Position numbers and translations under genes: made by a program
Source of the DNA: Kofleriaceae bacterium
GTDB lineage: Bacteria; Myxococcota_A; Polyangia; Haliangiales; Haliangiaceae
Assembly (NCBI GenBank): GCA_024762925.1
Contig: JANTGM010000038.1
Location: 1 to 49,414 of the forward strand
Direction of reading: 5' to 3'
Length of the DNA stretch: 49,414 nucleotides
Shown: in pieces, positions 8,295 through 16,076 of the stretch
Numbering within the stretch: position 1 is the first letter of the stretch
How the letters are laid out: each line of letters starts with the position of its first letter
The notes under the pieces: model-generated
Databases searched by the model: none
Told to the model about the DNA's origin: nothing
The model's input: the letters and a program-made list of their open reading frames with translations, nothing else

Positions 8295-8890
8295 ACGTCT
8301 CCTGCGCTGTAGATTGGAGACAGACCGTACCCCCCACGGGTCATTGCCGCCCCCAGCAATGAGTTAGTAGTTTCCCTGCGTAGTGCAAAGCAGCGCAAGT
8401 GTTCCTCTGTGCAAATTTTACATCCCTGGGTATACCAAATTGCGGTACCGATATTCTAGTGATTTTAGGTGCTTGTGGGCCAGGAGAGGCAAAGTTTGCA
8501 GGCTCCAGCACTAGAGTGTTGCAACAAACGTCTCAGAAGACGTTGCAGAGCAAATAGTCGCTAATTCCGATGCGATTAAGAGAGGTAAGTCCTGGAGGGC
8601 AGATCAGGCATTGTCTTATTCAGCAAAACCCCTCCAGGAAGTTTGGTTGCCCCTGCAAGTGCACAAGGATTGGTTGGCGAAGCTAAGTCAATTGTCGCCG
8701 GCACTCGAACTGCGGTGGCAGGGAGCTAGTTTGCAATCCCCAGCATCAGAGTTGTTCTTATTCGTATGGGTCAAATAGTCGTTTGCAATGTGTTGCTGCG
8801 AACAATGTTGTCGAATTTTGGATGATACGCCAAGCGGATCTAGGCCCATTCATATAGCAATCCAACCATCACGCCGCGCACACTAGTGGC
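8295..8890. other. Non-coding 0.6-kb region with imperfect repeats and hairpins
   Basis: This gap between divergent genes holds no convincing reading frame. Two diverged copies of one block are seen: 8493-8560 and 8728-8781. Both begin AGTTTGCA, continue with C.CCAGCA..AGAGT and end in the identical CAAATAGTCG. The first copy carries an extra hairpin, AACGTCT-CAGA-AGACGTT (8527-8544). Between the copies is a second inverted repeat, TCCTGGAGGG (8590-8599) with CCCTCCAGGA (8630-8639). The region could be a promoter/regulatory block for the cytochrome operon and the lipoprotein gene, or encode a structured small RNA. Confidence 0.5.
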
Positions 8891-10666
8891 ATGACAAGCA
8901 AGCTAGCGCGATTCGCCATGGTCTTGGCTCTTGGGTGTGGCGGAAGCAGCGCTCGCACCACGACACCAAGCATCGCGACTGACAAGAAGGTGGCATCTGG
9001 CGCCCGTCCTGGAAGTGAGGTCGATACTCTGTGGAAAGCGGCTCCTGAAGGCACTGTAATGGGCATTGTGATTGCTCCAGGCACGACCTTGAAGCTCTAT
9101 GATATGGCAGAAGAGTTCTTACGGGTGGTAGAGGCACGTTCTGTGGGTGCAGAAATGATGGCCGAGGCGCGCAAGGAAATTTCTGAGCTTCCTTTCAATG
9201 TCTTCGACCGTCAGTCCTTTTCCTCGGCTGGCATTGATCTCTCGGGAGGTGCTGCCTTCTTCGTGGACTCGGAAAAGAGCGGTACAATGATCTTGCCGGT
9301 AACCAACAGCGAGGCGTTTCGGAAGTTCACGAAAGCGACACAGAAAACGATTGGTGAAACCACCATTGATGTCTTTGATGATGATTTCTACTGCATGGCT
9401 ACAGATGACGCGTATCTCTGTATGGAGGATGCAGAGAAACTCACTGCTCACACTGTGACCGGGCGCTCCCACTTCGCGGAACGCGTGTTTCGGCTGCCGG
9501 CGAGCTACCGAGGTGACGCCCAACTTGTTATGGACATGAACGCATTCGAAGCAATGGAAGACGAGCCCGACGAAGAGCTACATGAACTCTTTGACGAGCT
9601 TGGCTTGCTAGCAGCGGTCATTCAGCTTGAACGGGGCAGTGTGACAGCTCGTGCATGGATGCAGGCGAAACCCACGGGTGATTTGCAAGCAATCGTGGAG
9701 ACGGGGGCATCTGTTGGTGGTTTGAGCACAGGTGCGGGGGCCCTGCGGCCCTCGAGTTTTGCTCGCATGATTGTGCCATTGAAGCTCTTTTTGGACGAGG
9801 TTCCCGACCAGACGCTTCCGGGCGGAGCGAGTTTGCGCGACGACATCTTCGGCAAGCTAACTGGAGAGTTTGTGGCCTACACCCCAGCAAGTGCCACGCC
9901 CTGGGGGCGCTTTGCTATCGGCATTACAGAAGCACAGAGCTTTCGGGCGCTGCTCAACATGGGGTGCGCTTTGATACCACCCATGGACTTTCTCGAAGTT
10001 ACGAAGGGCGAGAACCGGTGTGACTTTGTTGTCGACTACGACAAAGTGCCAGGACTCGACGAGGCCGCTCGGTCAATGTTCAAAGGAAAGCTACCAGTGG
10101 CGGTTTCTGTGGAAGAGGATCAACTCGCGTTGACGATCGGAAGAGAGGCTCCAGTGGTAGAGGGCAGCAGCGTGAGCGAGATGGGCAAAGAGCTGCTCTA
10201 CAAGGAATGGAGTTACAGCCTCTGGACTCAGAACTTTTCCATCATTGCTGGTCTCGATGAACCTTGGTCTTCCGTAATCAAACTCCAACCTCAGGACATG
10301 CAAGAGGGCATGCAGTATGCCCTGTGGCTCTTGGCACATGTGAGCGAGTTCGCTGGTGCTGTCTCTGTGCAGGCCGATGGTCTACACATCCTCACCCACA
10401 TTGGCACCTACGCCTCAGATCCTGATGACGCGTACAAGGCGTTTGAAGCGGCGATTACAAAGAACATAGAACAAGGCGATAGCAGTGCGGAGTTTGCCGA
10501 GATTCGGCGCAAGTGGCCGGCGAGCCAAGCTGCACAGCAAAGCGCCGCGTCGGGGCCGTTCTCCGAAATATTCGCAAAGATGATTGCGAAGATCTCGGTT
10601 CCCGCATTTGTTGAGTACCTAGAACGAGCCTCGGCCTCGGAGGCTGGGAACAAGGCGGCAAAGTAG
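8891..10666 (+). CDS. Large lipoprotein of unknown function
   Basis: 591 residues with a short lipoprotein signal (MTSKLARFAMVLALGC, lipobox ALGC) followed by a Gly/Ser/Thr linker. The mature part is acidic and of mixed alpha/beta character, with repeated blocks of the form GIDLSGGAAFFVD, GDAQLVMDMNAFEAM and FAIGITEAQSF. This resembles the DUF3352-like/model-fit lipoproteins common in myxobacteria, in which a protein checks its own paired segments, but I cannot assign a family. No catalytic motif and no Cys-rich region is seen. The ATG at 8891 is chosen because it gives the lipoprotein signal directly; no good ribosome site precedes it. The gene stands alone, convergent with the small selenoprotein gene. 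Confidence 0.75.
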   Translation: MTSKLARFAMVLALGCGGSSARTTTPSIATDKKVASGARPGSEVDTLWKAAPEGTVMGIVIAPGTTLKLYDMAEEFLRVVEARSVGAEMMAEARKEISELPFNVFDRQSFSSAGIDLSGGAAFFVDSEKSGTMILPVTNSEAFRKFTKATQKTIGETTIDVFDDDFYCMATDDAYLCMEDAEKLTAHTVTGRSHFAERVFRLPASYRGDAQLVMDMNAFEAMEDEPDEELHELFDELGLLAAVIQLERGSVTARAWMQAKPTGDLQAIVETGASVGGLSTGAGALRPSSFARMIVPLKLFLDEVPDQTLPGGASLRDDIFGKLTGEFVAYTPASATPWGRFAIGITEAQSFRALLNMGCALIPPMDFLEVTKGENRCDFVVDYDKVPGLDEAARSMFKGKLPVAVSVEEDQLALTIGREAPVVEGSSVSEMGKELLYKEWSYSLWTQNFSIIAGLDEPWSSVIKLQPQDMQEGMQYALWLLAHVSEFAGAVSVQADGLHILTHIGTYASDPDDAYKAFEAAITKNIEQGDSSAEFAEIRRKWPASQAAQQSAASGPFSEIFAKMIAKISVPAFVEYLERASASEAGNKAAK

Positions 10667-10745
10667 AACTCGGCGCCGATCCCACATCTTGAGGAGTGCA
10701 GACGCCTTCCACGCGGCGCCCACCCTGTGAGATCTCGCGTTTCAA

Positions 10746-10765
10746 GCGCCGTTTGCGCTCGGCGC
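10746..10765. terminator. GC-rich hairpin between convergent genes
   Basis: GCGCCG and CGGCGC flank an 8-nt loop in the 184-bp gap between the convergent lipoprotein (stop 10666) and selenoprotein (stop 10851) genes. No T-run follows, so it may be a weak terminator or a 3' stabilising hairpin. Confidence 0.35.
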
Positions 10766-10850
10766 GATGTGATCACTTGCAGGGGCACAGTTGGCAAAGG
10801 CTGAGAAGACCCGAGCGATTGGACAGCGCAAATCCGATCGCAATGTCCTC

Positions 10851-11030
10851 CTACGTGGACGAGGTCGCCAGCATCAAACCGACAGCAGCTCCCAACCCAA
10901 TAGTCACGATTGGGTTACTTTGATTTGGTCAACCGGACGTGCAGCCAATGAAAACGTAGTAGGCCAATCCTGCAGCCCCTCCGAGGAGAGCGCCAACAAT
11001 CGGTACAGCTTTGCTTGGGCGGAGGCTCAC
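10851..11030 (-). CDS. Predicted small membrane selenoprotein (DUF6132-like), Sec at residue 34
   Basis: Read through one in-frame UGA (10931-10929), this gene encodes 59 residues ending at TAG. They form two hydrophobic helices, AVPIVGALLGGAAGLAYYVF and IVTIGLGAAVGLMLA, joined by IGC-TSG-U-P-NQ-SNP. The pattern matches DUF6132-type proteins (about 60 residues, two helices, YY.F.GC..G.CP..SNP...G...G). UGA sits exactly on the second conserved Cys, with one residue fewer between it and the first Cys. A perfect stem-loop with bacterial SECIS geometry follows the UGA. Start is GTG at 11030, the only standard start after an in-frame TAG; no clear ribosome site is visible. It lies 150 bp downstream of the kinase gene, same strand. 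Function is unknown; a Cys/Sec pair suggests thiol redox chemistry at the membrane surface. The alternative is a pseudogene with a nonsense mutation, but the SECIS and the second selenoprotein in this window argue against it. Confidence 0.72.
10894..10916 (-). promoter_or_regulatory. Bacterial SECIS element of the DUF6132-like gene
   Basis: In the mRNA (minus strand) the UGA is followed by 12 nt, then a perfect 8-bp stem AACCCAAU/AUUGGGUU with the 7-nt loop CGUGACU. The UGA-to-loop distance is 20 nt and the second loop base is G, both within published bacterial SECIS limits (about 16-37 nt; a G in the first two loop bases). It lies wholly inside the coding frame. On the plus strand it could be mistaken for a terminator of the convergent gene. 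Confidence 0.7.
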
Positions 11031-11067
11031 AACGCGATGCTACCAGGAGGCACTCGCTTGGGGAGAT

Positions 11068-11087
11068 AAAAAACGGACGGCTCCCGT
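11068..11087 (-). terminator. Possible intrinsic terminator after the kinase gene
   Basis: On the minus strand, ACGG-GAG-CCGT is followed by CCG and six Ts, about 95 nt after the kinase stop and about 40 nt before the small selenoprotein start. The stem is short (4 bp), so confidence is limited. If real, it separates the two transcripts. Confidence 0.4.
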
Positions 11088-11180
11088 GTTGGGCGCTCTG
11101 GATCTGCAACAACGACAAAGACTATCCGTTGTGGGATGAGTTGCGCGCTCCGCATCATGAGTGCCTGCATCTGATGGGAG

Positions 11181-14100
11181 TTACTCTGAGCAGTTTCGCA
11201 ATTGCTCTTGCAAGGCTGCGACTTCGGATTCGCGCCCCAGTCCTTCCCACTGGGAGAGCGAGAACTGGTAGGCACGCTTGGCGCGCGCAGTCTCGCCAAC
11301 GGCAGCTGCGAGGTCACCGGCCATCTTCACCGGGTTGGCCACGTCGGTGTCAAACATGCTTCCAAGTCGCTCTTCCGCGACATCGAGATGGGCATCAAAG
11401 GCCGTCCAGTCCGAGCGAGCAGCGGCACAAGGGCACAGCATGGCGTGTGCGACACCGACGCCAGCATGCACGTCTTGAGAGATCAAGGACTCAAGAGCAC
11501 TGACAAAGAGACTCTCTGCTTCAGCAAACTTGCCGCGATCGACAAGCACTAGGCCAAGGTTCATCTCTGCATAGCCAATGTGGCCATATCCTGCCGCCGA
11601 GAGCATGCGAACCGCTAGTCGGTAGAGTTCTTCGGCTTTGTCGAGGTTGCCGTGCATGCGCTCGATGTCGCCAAGGGTGCTCTGGGCGAGTGCCGCTTGA
11701 GTTCGCGACCCGCCCTCGCGCACGAGCTTAAGACATCTTCTTATGTGGCTTCGGGCAATGTCGAACTGGCCCGCTTGAATGTTGCAGACGGCGAGTGCAC
11801 TGTAACAGGCGCCAAGCTGGATTGGGGCTTCGAGCCTTTCGAAAATCGAAATCGCCCGTCGGAACTGTTCTTCGGAACGCGCTAGGTTGCCACGGCCGAT
11901 CAGAATCCAGCCCTGCTCTCGCATCACCTGGCCCAAGAGCGTTTGATCGCTGAGGGTGGCCGCTAGTCGCTCCGATTCACGAGAGCGTCGCCAGGCTCTC
12001 GCAGACTCTCCGCGAAATCGAGCAACACGCTCACAGATGAGCAGAGCCTCGGCGAGCATTGCATCACTCCCCAGCGCTTTGCCCTGAGTGATGACTCTCT
12101 GCGCCCAGTCCATTGCCTCTTCAAGCCGCCCTTCGGCTCGACAACTGTGCGCCCAGAGAAGCCAGCCTTCAAGGCGTCGATGGTCATTATCACCGACCTT
12201 GAGCTTGTCGAGCGCCTCCTCGCGCTCACCGAGAATGAAGCGAGTCTCGCGGGTGTCGCCTCGGTTCTCCGAAGCTTTGGCGGCAGTGGTTAGCAGCGCA
12301 ACTGCCTGCTCAAGTTCGCCAGCAGCAAGCAGGTATCGGCCTGTGCGCATCTCCGAGCCGTCCTGCTCGGCCACAATCCAGGCACAGATGCGGTTGTAGC
12401 GCTCGTAGGAGCCGGCGTCTCGCGACATGCGCTCAAGGCTTTCTCGCAGCATGCCGTGAACAAAGGACCAACCCTGACTTGGACCCAGAGCATGAGCGTC
12501 TGCGAGTTTTTGTTCTAGCAAGGCCTCGACAAGATCCGAACTTGGTGTCGCACCCGCACGGTGGCAGGCGAGTTGCCACTCCTTCGCGTCAACGTCCTCG
12601 CCAAGCACAGCAGCGAGCTCTAGGGCGCGTTGGTCATTGCACGAGCGGCCATCCAGAATTCTTCCGATTCGCCCCGCCCACACTTGATGCAAGTCGTCTG
12701 GAACTTCAACCGTGACACCTGGCCGCAAGCGAAAGCCTCCATCTCCGCTTTCGAGAAGCCCCCGCTGCACCCACTCGCCCACGACTTGCACAGCGAAGAG
12801 GGGATTGCCTGCGCTCACCGACTCAACTCGCCTCGCCAGACTCTCTTCGAGGCCGAGCAGTTGGCGGACCAGAGTTTGTCTGTCTTTGGGCTCTAGGGGG
12901 CCAATAGAGAGCTGGCTTACGCCTTTCCTGCGAATGAGATTTTCTAGAATCGTCTCTGCGCGGCGATTGGCTGGGAGTGCCTCTTCTCGGACGGTGAGCA
13001 CGACAAGAGTGCGTCCTGAGACCTTGCGATTGGCGAGCAGTTGCCTGGCGAAGTAGAGAGAGTCAAGGCCCCACTGCACATCATCGATCCACACGATCGC
13101 TGTGCGCACGCGCCCAATGGCGGCCAACAAGCGGGCAACCAAGTGGTGACGCTCGGCGGCACTGCCAAAGCGCACCACTGGGCCGGTGGGAGCAGCCGCG
13201 TCCTTTGCGGGGGAAAGGAGTTCGGTGAGAGCCAACCAATCATCCGGATCGGCCATGTTGATTTGACGGAGTCTTGGCCCAAGGTGGTGAACGATCTTGC
13301 TGCGGGAGAGACCCTCCGCGTGCAAGTACCGTAGGAGCATCGCGGCAATGCCATCGTGCGGGCTTTCGATCGATCCGTGAAATCCGTGTAGCACGGTGCC
13401 CACACCCTCTTCATGCGCACGTTCACAGAGCCACTGCGTGAGTCGTGTTTTTCCTGTGCCGCTCGCTCCTCGCAAGCAGACAAGTTCCGCCTGTCCACTG
13501 TTGTGCACTCGCTTGAGGGCCGACCACATGTGGTCTCGCTCGTCTTGACGGCCGACAACCGAGATCGTTCGCAGGCCGTAGAGTCCCAGGCCTGAGCCAA
13601 TCAAGTGTGAAGAGGGCGCGCTACTCTCCTTGCAACGCCAATCGTCAGGAATAGGTCGCGTGTCATCCTCTTCAATTGTGGTGGAGTCGGTGGGCGAGAG
13701 CTGCGTCGGCAGGCCACTAACCTGCGTTGTCATCGTTGGCTCATCGGAGGAGCCACCAAAGGCCGGGGAAGGTGCTGCAGCCGTGCTCGAGTCTCCGTCG
13801 GATTCGCTGCGACCAATGCCGTATTCGAGTTCCGCACTGGTGCCCACATCAACTTCGCCCAGCGCCGCTAACGCGCGTGCGGCATCAGCCGCTCGCCGAA
13901 ATCGCTGCGAAGAATCGAGCATGAGCATGCGCCGGAGCCAGCCAAGAAAGCCTTGGGGCACGTCCATAAAAGGTGCCATAGCGGACTTTGGGCGGAGCAA
14001 GTAGCGAACGACTCGGCCGAGAGAATAGAGGTCGGTCCAGGGGCCGTAGTCTCGCCAGCGTCCACTAATTTGCTCGGGTGCCATGTAACCCGGCGTGCCA

Positions 14101-14654
14101 ACAGCTCGGCGCCCTTTCCATATGCTCTGGTCTCCTTCGAGTGCATGGGCAAGGCCAAAGTCGATGATGACAACTTCAGGAGCTTTGCCAGGCGTATGCG
14201 TTTCGCGGACCAAGATGTTGGCGGGTTTGAGATCACGATGAATGACGCCACGAGCATGCGCGTGACCAAGGGCTGAGAGCATGGACTGCAGCACTTCAAC
14301 CAGTTCAGACCAGACCAGCTCGCCGCGCAACCCTACCAACGTCCCACCGTCGGTGTACTCCATTACGAGATACGGGCTGCCCGCATGCATGTTCACCGCA
14401 CTCGCAACTTCGGGGGAAATCAGGCCATGATCGTAGACGCGCACCACTGCTGGGTGTGAGAGGCAGGCCACGGCTCGCACTTCGGTTCGAAACGATTCGT
14501 GAAAGCGTGGATTGTCGGCCTTGTGTGGGCTCACAAATTTGATCGCGACAGGAAGCTGATGCTCAATATGGGTACCTGTCCAGACCTGGCCCATACCGCC
14601 ACCGGCAAACAGCTCGCCCAGCTCGAATGCTCCTAGTCTGACTCTGGACTCCAA
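11181..14654 (-). CDS. Ser/Thr protein kinase with AAA-type ATPase and TPR domains
   Basis: About 1157 residues. The N-terminal kinase (about 5-275) begins GAFELGELFAGGGMGQVW and has VAIKF (ATP-anchoring Lys), HRDLKPANIL (catalytic loop), DFGLA and GTPGYMAPEQ (APE). A Ser/Thr/Asp-rich linker leads to an AAA/STAND-type ATPase with Walker A GASGTGKTR (about 395) and Walker B IVWIDDVQWG (about 520). The C-terminal third is TPR repeats (YSALAVCNIQAGQFDIARSHI and others). This architecture is typical of myxobacterial signal-transduction ATPases. It has no membrane helix, so is cytoplasmic. The start is a judgement: a TTG at 14654 preceded by GAAGGGG begins just before the kinase fold. A long in-frame extension to 14894 would overlap the upstream gene by 161 bp. 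It probably forms a transcript with the vWA lipoprotein upstream. Confidence 0.9.
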   Translation of the reverse strand: MESRVRLGAFELGELFAGGGMGQVWTGTHIEHQLPVAIKFVSPHKADNPRFHESFRTEVRAVACLSHPAVVRVYDHGLISPEVASAVNMHAGSPYLVMEYTDGGTLVGLRGELVWSELVEVLQSMLSALGHAHARGVIHRDLKPANILVRETHTPGKAPEVVIIDFGLAHALEGDQSIWKGRRAVGTPGYMAPEQISGRWRDYGPWTDLYSLGRVVRYLLRPKSAMAPFMDVPQGFLGWLRRMLMLDSSQRFRRAADAARALAALGEVDVGTSAELEYGIGRSESDGDSSTAAAPSPAFGGSSDEPTMTTQVSGLPTQLSPTDSTTIEEDDTRPIPDDWRCKESSAPSSHLIGSGLGLYGLRTISVVGRQDERDHMWSALKRVHNSGQAELVCLRGASGTGKTRLTQWLCERAHEEGVGTVLHGFHGSIESPHDGIAAMLLRYLHAEGLSRSKIVHHLGPRLRQINMADPDDWLALTELLSPAKDAAAPTGPVVRFGSAAERHHLVARLLAAIGRVRTAIVWIDDVQWGLDSLYFARQLLANRKVSGRTLVVLTVREEALPANRRAETILENLIRRKGVSQLSIGPLEPKDRQTLVRQLLGLEESLARRVESVSAGNPLFAVQVVGEWVQRGLLESGDGGFRLRPGVTVEVPDDLHQVWAGRIGRILDGRSCNDQRALELAAVLGEDVDAKEWQLACHRAGATPSSDLVEALLEQKLADAHALGPSQGWSFVHGMLRESLERMSRDAGSYERYNRICAWIVAEQDGSEMRTGRYLLAAGELEQAVALLTTAAKASENRGDTRETRFILGEREEALDKLKVGDNDHRRLEGWLLWAHSCRAEGRLEEAMDWAQRVITQGKALGSDAMLAEALLICERVARFRGESARAWRRSRESERLAATLSDQTLLGQVMREQGWILIGRGNLARSEEQFRRAISIFERLEAPIQLGACYSALAVCNIQAGQFDIARSHIRRCLKLVREGGSRTQAALAQSTLGDIERMHGNLDKAEELYRLAVRMLSAAGYGHIGYAEMNLGLVLVDRGKFAEAESLFVSALESLISQDVHAGVGVAHAMLCPCAAARSDWTAFDAHLDVAEERLGSMFDTDVANPVKMAGDLAAAVGETARAKRAYQFSLSQWEGLGRESEVAALQEQLRNCSE

Positions 14655-14733
14655 CCCGTCCCCTTCCAAACGGGCATCGTACCAGACGTATCGGCTTATT
14701 CTGGTAGGAGCTTGTGTGCAACGCTTGCTTGCG

Positions 14734-15615
14734 TCATTCGATGATCGGGAACTCTCGGCAAGCGGCGTCAAAGGTGTCGAGAGCACTTTGCAGTGGGCTC
14801 GCCAGATCGCCTGAGCAGATCGATGAGAACACCGCGTTGTCTCCGGCTCGAGTAACAAACTCTTGGAGCTTATTCGCTTGCAGGGCGTCTCCAAAGGTAG
14901 ACGAGCAGTCCTCTTCGCCAGCGATGACGGCTGTGGCCCAGCGTCCTCGATCGCCCTTTAGACCGTCCAAGAAGGCAATCGTGGATTCCGGTGGGACATA
15001 CTCGGGGTCGAAGTGGCGACACGTTTCGGCGATGATGTCGAACTCAAGATGAGAAAAATTCCTGTCAGTTCGAGAGCAGTCGTCTTCATCCGAGATCACG
15101 ACAATGCCCAAGAGAGCATCATCTCGCAGAAAGCCCGCGTTGGTCCCATCATCCACTCGATCGCGCATGGCAAGCTGTATCGCCCACAGGGGCATCTCCA
15201 AAGGAGGACCGTCCAAGCCGACGTTTGCAGCACAAGCAAACTGCGTCTTGGCATCAGGATCATCGCGATCGATCCAGCGTTTCGTCATGCCGCACTCTTG
15301 GCGCAGCGCACCGTTATCTCCAATAAGAGTATCGCTCTGAAGAGGAGGAGAGAACAGCGCAAAGTTCATGCCCGTAGTTGTGATGCCAACACGGTAGTCG
15401 AGAGCGCCAGCATTGAAGTTGTTGAGAATATCTATGAAACCAGGGAGGTTTGCGCTTAGATTTTCTTGCTCCTCTCGCATCGACTCAGAGTCATCGATGA
15501 CAAAGAGCAAATCCATTTTGCTGCAGACCTCAACATCGCCTGGGTTGGGCTCCGCATCTCGCTGCGAACTTGCATCAGAAGAGCAGGCTGCGGACGCGAG
15601 TAGCAAGCCCGACAT
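14734..15615 (-). CDS. vWA-domain lipoprotein
   Basis: 293 residues. The ATG at 15615 is fixed by an excellent ribosome site, GGAGGTG, 7 nt upstream. A short hydrophobic segment (MSGLLLASAACSS) gives a non-canonical lipobox or type I cleavage site; a longer start upstream is possible but lacks a ribosome site. The mature protein begins a von Willebrand factor A fold at about residue 30: LLFVIDDSESM holds the MIDAS D-x-S-x-S, and GIVVISDEDDCS supplies the later acidic cluster. Many Cys residues suggest an extracytoplasmic disulphide-bonded domain. This is a common myxobacterial family, often annotated as a hypothetical or vWA lipoprotein. It lies about 80 bp upstream of the kinase gene on the same strand and may be co-transcribed. 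Confidence 0.8.
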   Translation of the reverse strand: MSGLLLASAACSSDASSQRDAEPNPGDVEVCSKMDLLFVIDDSESMREEQENLSANLPGFIDILNNFNAGALDYRVGITTTGMNFALFSPPLQSDTLIGDNGALRQECGMTKRWIDRDDPDAKTQFACAANVGLDGPPLEMPLWAIQLAMRDRVDDGTNAGFLRDDALLGIVVISDEDDCSRTDRNFSHLEFDIIAETCRHFDPEYVPPESTIAFLDGLKGDRGRWATAVIAGEEDCSSTFGDALQANKLQEFVTRAGDNAVFSSICSGDLASPLQSALDTFDAACREFPIIE

Positions 15616-16076
15616 GGTGCACCACCTCCATCGGCCGCATTGGAACGTTTGCTTGCTGGACGAGTTTCGAAACCTGCTGACGAACACGATGTGGAGGCTA
15701 ACACACTCTGGGCGAGCGCTGAACCTCGACGCCCACACGGGTCAAGGATGCGAATATCTCTTAGCGCAGTGGCAGGCTGCCACATGTGCAAATGTGATCG
15801 ATCTATCTGAGTCTGGTGAAATCTACCGTCAGATATCTCGGCTGAAATGTCGCTAAGGTCGGTGAAGTCCTCAGCGATTGCGAGAACCATCGCCGTAAGT
15901 ATCTCTCGATAGGCGGAATCTGCGGCCGTGACTTGCTGTCCTCGTTGCTGCACGTCCGCCCAATCTAGAAGTGTTGCGGATGCTTGCGAGTTGGCAATCT
16001 CGTACACTCATGGAGTGACAGCAATTCCCGCAGTTTTTGTTGGCAAGTTGCCGGTTTGGCCTGAAGCGAGGATCCT
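15616..16076. other. Divergent intergenic region, no confident gene
   Basis: This region separates the vWA lipoprotein (minus) from the Kelch gene (plus). A minus-strand frame opens with GTG at 16007 and reads plausibly for about 75 residues (VYEIANSQASATLLDWA...), but it runs on into the lipoprotein gene in another frame and has no ribosome site or recognisable family. I treat it as unproven. The region should hold both divergent promoters. Confidence 0.4.

Noticed and set aside
10894-10916. The 8-bp hairpin as an intrinsic terminator for the lipoprotein gene ending at 10666
   Set aside because: It is 228 nt past that stop, has no proper T-run on the plus strand, and lies inside the coding frame of the small membrane protein at the right distance from its UGA.
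11181-14894. Longer kinase start at 14894
   Set aside because: It would overlap the vWA lipoprotein gene by 161 bp and the extra residues precede the kinase fold with no conserved feature.
15456-16007. 183-codon minus-strand frame upstream of the vWA lipoprotein
   Set aside because: It overlaps the start of the lipoprotein gene, begins with GTG without a ribosome site, and matches no family I know. Kept only as a note in the gap entry.
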